This document shows positions 32,286 through 36,489 of a stretch of 36,489 nucleotides of DNA, piece by piece. Position 1 is the stretch's first letter; each line of letters begins with the position of its first letter. This stretch comes from Lachnospiraceae bacterium UBA3401 (GTDB lineage: Bacteria > Bacillota > Clostridia > Lachnospirales > Lachnospiraceae): NCBI GenBank assembly GCA_002358575.1, contig DEPD01000064.1, positions 1-36,489 of the forward strand. The letters run 5' to 3'. Under the pieces are notes generated by a model. It searched no databases. It had not been told where the DNA came from and saw only the letters and a list, made by a program, of their open reading frames with translations. The translations under genes were made by a program, and so were the position numbers.

Positions 32286-33500
32286 ATGAAAAGAAAAACT
32301 GCGATAGTTATACTGATAATATTAACTTCATTATGCGGTTGTTCTATTAAAGGTACAGATGAAGCTAATATAAACAATACTTCAAAAGCTGCCCAAGGTG
32401 AAATGACCAAGGAATATATAGATAACATAGCTGAGGAATCGGATTATTGTATAGAGTTGGAAAATGGCGCGGAAATATGTTTAGCTAATTATAGTGGGAT
32501 AACGTGTCTTGCCGATGATAATTTGGTTTATTTTAAATATACAGATAATGGAGAATGTATATATTATTCATATAATATTAAAACAGAAGAAACTAAAAGA
32601 CTTGGAATGGTTGAAAGGTATTTTATGGATACCAATACAAATGTATATATAAATAATAAAATATACTTGTATATAACTACATATACGGATTCTGACATTA
32701 CAAGTAATTTATATTGCATAGATTTGAGCAATGAGACCCTTGAACAGGTTTTGGATGAAAATTTGAATTTAGTGCTGGTGTATTTAAAAGGAAATCAAGA
32801 TACAATATATTCGTTAAAAAGTTATACTGTGAGTAATAATTTGCTACAGTTTGTTGATTCTTTTGATCTTAACAATAGATTAAGTAAGGCTGTAACAGAA
32901 AGTAATTCGGATTTTATATTGCAGTTTGATGTGTTAGAAACTGAACTTTGGACCTTTGTTTCAAGAACATCTGACAATAATTTACAAAAATATTATATAT
33001 GTTCATATGATACTAAAGAAGGTAATATAATAGCAGAATATTCTTGCGAGGGCATTGAAAAGTATATAGGTGAAGAGGGAATATTAAAATTTAAAATATT
33101 GGGAAACTATGTATATATCCAAAATCTTTCAAGAAAATCAGTGCTAGCTGAGCTAAAAGATGGAAATTTGAATATTTTGTTTTATGGTGATATAGACACT
33201 ATATTAGATATAATACCTGATAGTAATATCTCTGATTCGAAACAATTACTATTTGTGTATGATACCAATCGTTTGCTTTATATAAACAATAATAGTCAAT
33301 TATACATTTTCGAGTTACCACCAAAAGAAGATTTTAATAAAATTAAATTTGCATTTGATAATGGAGATGAATTTGTAGTTGCATTAGGAAACCAAACTGA
33401 CGATATTAGATTGTATTATTATAAAATTGATGTCTTATTTCAAACTGCCGATACTAATCAATATGTAAATGATACTTCTGTTTATATAGGCGATATATAA
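32286..33500 (+). CDS. Putative lipoprotein of unknown function
   Basis: A 404-residue protein with a lipoprotein signal: basic start MKRKTA, hydrophobic IVILIILTSL and lipobox LCGC (lipidated C19). The mature part (about 50-404) is rich in short beta strands and repeated Tyr/Asn/Asp motifs such as NLVYFKYTDNGECIYYSYNI and NNKIYLYITTYTDSD. This suggests a beta-propeller-like or YncE/DUF5050-like extracytoplasmic sensor or scaffold. No catalytic motif is recognised. Codon use is strikingly AT-rich compared with the upstream housekeeping genes. The start at 32286 has AAAGGATAGG upstream. Its location suggests it belongs with the C39-like gene; it ends five bases before the fossil regulator sequence. 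Confidence 0.7.
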   Translation: MKRKTAIVILIILTSLCGCSIKGTDEANINNTSKAAQGEMTKEYIDNIAEESDYCIELENGAEICLANYSGITCLADDNLVYFKYTDNGECIYYSYNIKTEETKRLGMVERYFMDTNTNVYINNKIYLYITTYTDSDITSNLYCIDLSNETLEQVLDENLNLVLVYLKGNQDTIYSLKSYTVSNNLLQFVDSFDLNNRLSKAVTESNSDFILQFDVLETELWTFVSRTSDNNLQKYYICSYDTKEGNIIAEYSCEGIEKYIGEEGILKFKILGNYVYIQNLSRKSVLAELKDGNLNILFYGDIDTILDIIPDSNISDSKQLLFVYDTNRLLYINNNSQLYIFELPPKEDFNKIKFAFDNGDEFVVALGNQTDDIRLYYYKIDVLFQTADTNQYVNDTSVYIGDI

Positions 33501-33504
33501 TATT

Positions 33505-33648
33505 TTGGCGTATAGCATTTGTGAGGTTTTGGCGACAGACAACAGATAAAAGTGATTGAGCATTTTTGCAAGAAGAGGCTAAAATGGCAAATTACAGAGC
33601 TGGTGATATGTATGATAAGAAATGCTGTCAGAATCACGCAGAAGGAGC
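33505..33648 (+). pseudogene. Fossil copy of the regulator 1/regulator 2 junction
   Basis: This stretch closely matches 29772-29915, the end of regulator 1 and the start of regulator 2. Exact blocks include GACAACAGATAAAAGTGATT and ATGGCAAATTACAGAGCTGG. It has small indels, such as a lost T in GAGGTTTTGG and three bases lost after GGTGAT, so neither reading frame continues. It preserves regulator 2's start codon at 33583 but runs out after about 20 codons, merging into the ABC gene's ribosome binding region (GAAGGAGC). It shows that a second regulator pair once stood in front of the exporter genes. Confidence 0.85.
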
Positions 33649-33652
33649 AAGA

Positions 33653-35320
33653 ATGAAAAATTATTATAAATATGCAAAAAAATATTATTTGCATGGATGT
33701 TATTTTCACTAATAAATATACTTGCATCGATACTGTTTGCGTTATATCTTCAAAGTGTTATTGATATAACATCTATGGGACAAATGGAAAAGTTAAGACA
33801 AAGCTGTTATGCTGGTATTTTGCTGGTTATCGGACTTGGGGCAACAACGTATTTACGAAACCATTTTCGATTTTTGTTTTCTAAAGATATTATGATAAGA
33901 CTTCGCAATGATATTGTGAATAAAATATTGGGGACAAATATGGAAACTTTTCAAACACATAAAAGTTTTGAATATACTTCAATTCTTAATAACGATTTAG
34001 TTATGTTGGATGAAAAATACTTTTTATGTATTCCAGATATTGTGATAAATATAATGATGTGTGTCATTGCTTCAATAACATTATATATTAAGTCCTATTC
34101 TTTTTGTGGTTTCCTTGCTGCTTAGCTTTATTCCTGTTGTAGTGCCGTTTTTATTTGGAACAAAAATTTCGCAGTTACAAAAACAATACAATATATCACT
34201 TGAGATTTATAATGGCGTAATAAAGAATATTTGGAATGGGTTTGAATTGATAAAGAGTTTTCATGTTGAAAAGCATATAAGGGATCATTATATAAGCAAG
34301 TGTAGAGATACTGAGGAATGGCGTTATAAATCAGCAAATTTGCAAGGTTTGTTGAACGGAGTATCTACAGGTATCGCATTTATGACAGATGTAGTTGTAA
34401 TTACTGTTGCGGCTTATCTTGTCATAATAGGGGAAACGTCATTAGGTACATTAATAGCGACAATTCAATTATTAAATTATATTTCTACACCAATACAAAA
34501 AGTATCGAACAGCCTTGCCATATATAAAAGCAGTATTCCTATTTGTAAAAGGATAGAAAATATTTTATATCATTTGGAAGAAGAAAGTAGTGGAACAGAA
34601 AAAATTAAAAACGTTACACCAATCAAAATAAAAAATTTGAGTTTTATGTATCAGGAAGGAACTGCTGTACTATCAGATATAAACATAGTGTTTGAAAAAG
34701 GAAAAAAATATGCATTAGTAGGAGATAGTGGAAGCGGAAAAAGTACTTTGATTCGTGTGATGATGCAACAGTATAATGAGTATGCAGGAGACATATTTTT
34801 TGGCAGTCAGAATGCAATGTGTATTGAGAAAGAAAGCTTGTATCGTCAAATAGCATTAGTGCACCAAAATGTAGTACTTTTTGATGGAACATTAAAAGAT
34901 AATGTTTCATTATATGAAGCATACAGTGATGACATGGTGAAGCGAGCGTTGGTAAAAGCTGGAATGGAAGGAATATTACAAGAAAAAGGGTTGGATTATC
35001 CTATTTCAGAAGATGGTTCTAATCTATCTGGTGGTGAGCGTCAAAGAATTGCAATTGCAAGGGCTTTTTTGAGAAATACTCCCGTTGTGGTATTAGATGA
35101 AGCAACCTCCAATTTGGATAATATAAAAGCTTTGGCGATTGAGAATACAATAATTGATTCGGATGTTACAATTATAAATATAGCACATCGTCTGAATGAA
35201 GAAATTTTGGAACGATATGATAAAATATTTTTATTTTCAAAAGGAAAATTAAAAGAGTGTGGTAAATATCAAGATTTATTGGAAGAAAAAGGGGAGTTGT
35301 ATCGACTAATGAAGGCATAG
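33653..35320 (+). pseudogene. ABC exporter 1 (membrane plus ATPase), frameshifted
   Basis: A single half-transporter broken by two frameshifts. It starts MKNYYKYAKK at 33653 after GAAGGAGC. One missing A in the A7 run at 33676-33682 explains the first break; restoring it gives ...AKKILFAWMLFSLINILAS. A second shift near 34091-34095 is explained by one extra base; removing it gives YIKPILFVVSLLL. The rest (34106-35320) is intact and encodes transmembrane helices and an ATPase with Walker A GDSGSGKST, signature NLSGGERQR, Walker B VVVLDEATSNLD and H-loop IAHRL. An intact copy would be a type IV-fold (LanT/MsbA-like) exporter without a peptidase domain. The two-part state is probably non-functional unless frameshifting or sequencing error is involved. 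Confidence 0.82.
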
Positions 35321-35390
35321 ACGATAAATAATTTGTCTGGAAAGATTATGGTTCAACATATGTTATAAAAGGATATCTTGCAAAGAGAAG

Positions 35391-36309
35391 ATGATTATGA
35401 CAAATAATGATAAAAGAGAACGATCTGCTATGGCATTTCAATATAGTGAAAGCTATCGAAGCGCTTTTTATGAAAACAATAAGTTACGATTTGGATGGGC
35501 ATTTTTTCTGTGTATAGTAATGCAGTTGTATATGCTTTTTGGGTATTACTATGAAGCTGATTACAGATATTCTTGTTCAAGAGTGTCCTGAGATTTTTTT
35601 GAAAAAATTAGATTTGGGTATGAGAAGGATAATAGGATCTTAAAAGATGTGGATATCCAATTTGAGAGAGGTAAAAGTTACGCAATTATAGGACCTTCAG
35701 GAAGTGGAAAATCTACGATTCTTAATTTAATGTTTGGCGGATTTTCTGATTATGAAGGGAAAATTCTTTTTAATGGAACTGAGCTTAGAACGATCAAAAG
35801 AAATACCTTGTATGATGTGATGCCAGCGATTCAACAGAATGTATTTGTGTTTGACAGTATCATCGAGGAAAATATAACAATGTTTAAGCAGTATGCTTCG
35901 GATAAGGTGCAGCGGGCGATTGACCTGTCAGGATTAAAATCGTTTATGGAAGAAAAGGCAGCGGGTATCTGTGTGGGGAGGGCGAATTTATCAGGAGGGG
36001 AGAAACAGCGGATCTCGATAGCGAGAAGCCTTTTGAAAAATGTGTCGGTATTTTTGGTAGATGAGGCAACGGCAGCGCTTGATCTCACTACTACAGACAA
36101 CATCATAAACCAAATATTAAAATTAGAGGGAATTACGAAAATTGTAGTGGCACATAGATTGGATAAGGAATCACTGGGAGGCTTTGACGAGATTATGTAA
36201 TCCATGAAGGCGTGATGGAAGAAAAAGGTAAATTTGATGCACTGATGGAACAAAAGCAGAGTTTTATTCCATGTATCATGTAAAGGAAAGTCAAGATAAA
36301 TTAACATGA
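35391..36309 (+). pseudogene. ABC exporter 2, internally deleted and frameshifted
   Basis: A second half-transporter reduced to a remnant. The N-terminal piece (35391-35591) keeps the first 50 or so residues up to one membrane helix (RFGWAFFLCIVMQLYMLFG). Most of the membrane domain is gone. The ATPase domain follows, with CPEIFFEKIRFGYEKDNRIL readable if one T is restored in the T7 run at 35594-35600. Then come Walker A GPSGSGKST, signature NLSGGEKQR, Walker B VFLVDEATAALD and H-loop VAHRL. Near the end a lost G (TAA at 36198-36200) and a lost T (36262-36265) shift the frame; corrected, it would end HVKESQDKLT at 36309. Four lesions make function very unlikely. It probably paired with exporter 1 as a heterodimer. 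Confidence 0.82.
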
Positions 36310-36479
36310 ATAGAATTGCGGTTCACACACCATCTGATTCTGACACAATTTTGTTCGTTGAAGGCGTAAACAGCAACAAATTTTGCAATTGTGGCATGAA
36401 TGTTTTTTATATTGATGGACAAATGAACTGTAACAAAGTTACAATTCACATCCACGCCCGATTTCGTATTGATTTATGA
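36306..36479 (+). CDS. Small open reading frame, hypothetical (57 residues)
   Basis: ATG at 36306 overlaps the corrected stop of exporter 2 by four bases (ATGA), a usual coupling arrangement. It encodes a 57-residue peptide with a CNCG motif (about 27-30) and a further Cys (42). No ribosome binding site at good distance, no homologue recognised. The coding stretch contains the palindrome TGTAAC-AAA-GTTACA, also found at repeat ends, so it may be repeat-derived rather than a gene. Confidence 0.25.
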   Translation: MNRIAVHTPSDSDTILFVEGVNSNKFCNCGMNVFYIDGQMNCNKVTIHIHARFRIDL

Positions 36480-36489
36480 TGATTTGGTG

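Noticed and set aside
33583..33711. 42-codon frame starting at the fossil regulator start codon
   Set aside because: Its start is a duplicated fragment of regulator 2 and its end is the frameshifted exporter N-terminus; it is a chance fusion.
33676..36265. Attributing all exporter frameshifts to sequencing error
   Set aside because: Four of the five small indels are in homopolymers, so error remains possible. However, the large membrane-domain deletion in exporter 2 and the fossil regulator copy cannot be explained that way, and neighbouring genes with similar runs are intact.
1..36489. CRISPR arrays, tRNA or rRNA genes, transposases, integrases, phage genes
   Set aside because: No regularly spaced direct repeats, cloverleaf sequences, ribosomal RNA signatures or recombinase motifs were seen in reading both strands.

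Overview
The window is a low-to-moderate GC stretch from a spore-forming Clostridia bacterium, most likely a gut or plant-fibre-associated member of the Lachnospiraceae. The evidence is the gene order tig-clpP-clpX-lon-engB, an alpha/beta-type small acid-soluble spore protein, strong AGGAGG-type ribosome binding sites, consensus sigma-A promoters, a SEC-C methionine aminopeptidase, a NusG-domain-II/Gx-transporter pair and a secreted GH53 galactanase. No RNA gene and no CRISPR array was seen.

Region 1 (1-5500) holds SEC-C methionine aminopeptidase, a two-gene NusG_II/Gx-transporter operon, a lipoprotein beta-1,4-galactanase on the minus strand, and a DJ-1/PfpI protein. Region 2 (5518-11017) is one apparent operon behind a perfect consensus promoter: cheR, cheB, a CheY-like regulator, cheW, a PAS histidine kinase and a REC-HD-GYP protein. 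There is no cheA or chemoreceptor here. The CheB receiver has lost its phospho-Asp, and the kinase carries what looks like an HPt domain without its His. Region 3 (11018-20151) has a spore protein gene with an elaborate leader, then the protein quality-control set trigger factor, ClpP, ClpX and Lon, followed by EngB, an AI-2E family permease and TruA. Region 4 (20200-28892) has GlnRS, a HAD phosphatase-like protein, an acidic membrane-anchored protein, and uvrB-uvrA.

Region 5 (28908-36489) is accessory DNA inserted after uvrA and is visibly AT-richer from about 31000. Two overlapping paralogous HTH/TPR regulators of RRNPP type are followed, convergently and partly antisense, by a small 50-residue exported-peptide gene (30780-30932, minus strand). 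Upstream of that peptide gene lies a perfect 19-3-19 dyad. Its centre is exactly 42 bases from an extended -10 element on each side, one reading toward the peptide gene and one toward a secreted C39-like papain-fold protein, a lipoprotein and two decayed ABC exporter genes. I read this as a candidate peptide quorum-sensing locus with a divergent, symmetrically controlled output operon whose export arm is decaying. A 140-base fossil copy of the regulator-1/regulator-2 junction sits just before the exporters, evidence of a past duplication and deletion.

Two dispersed structured repeat families recur in the intergenic gaps. Family 1 has three copies, with a GGACTTTGCA hairpin and TGTAAC ends. 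Family 2 has five copies, with a covarying stem around AAGGAAA and usually a GAGTAGGGAGAAG hairpin.
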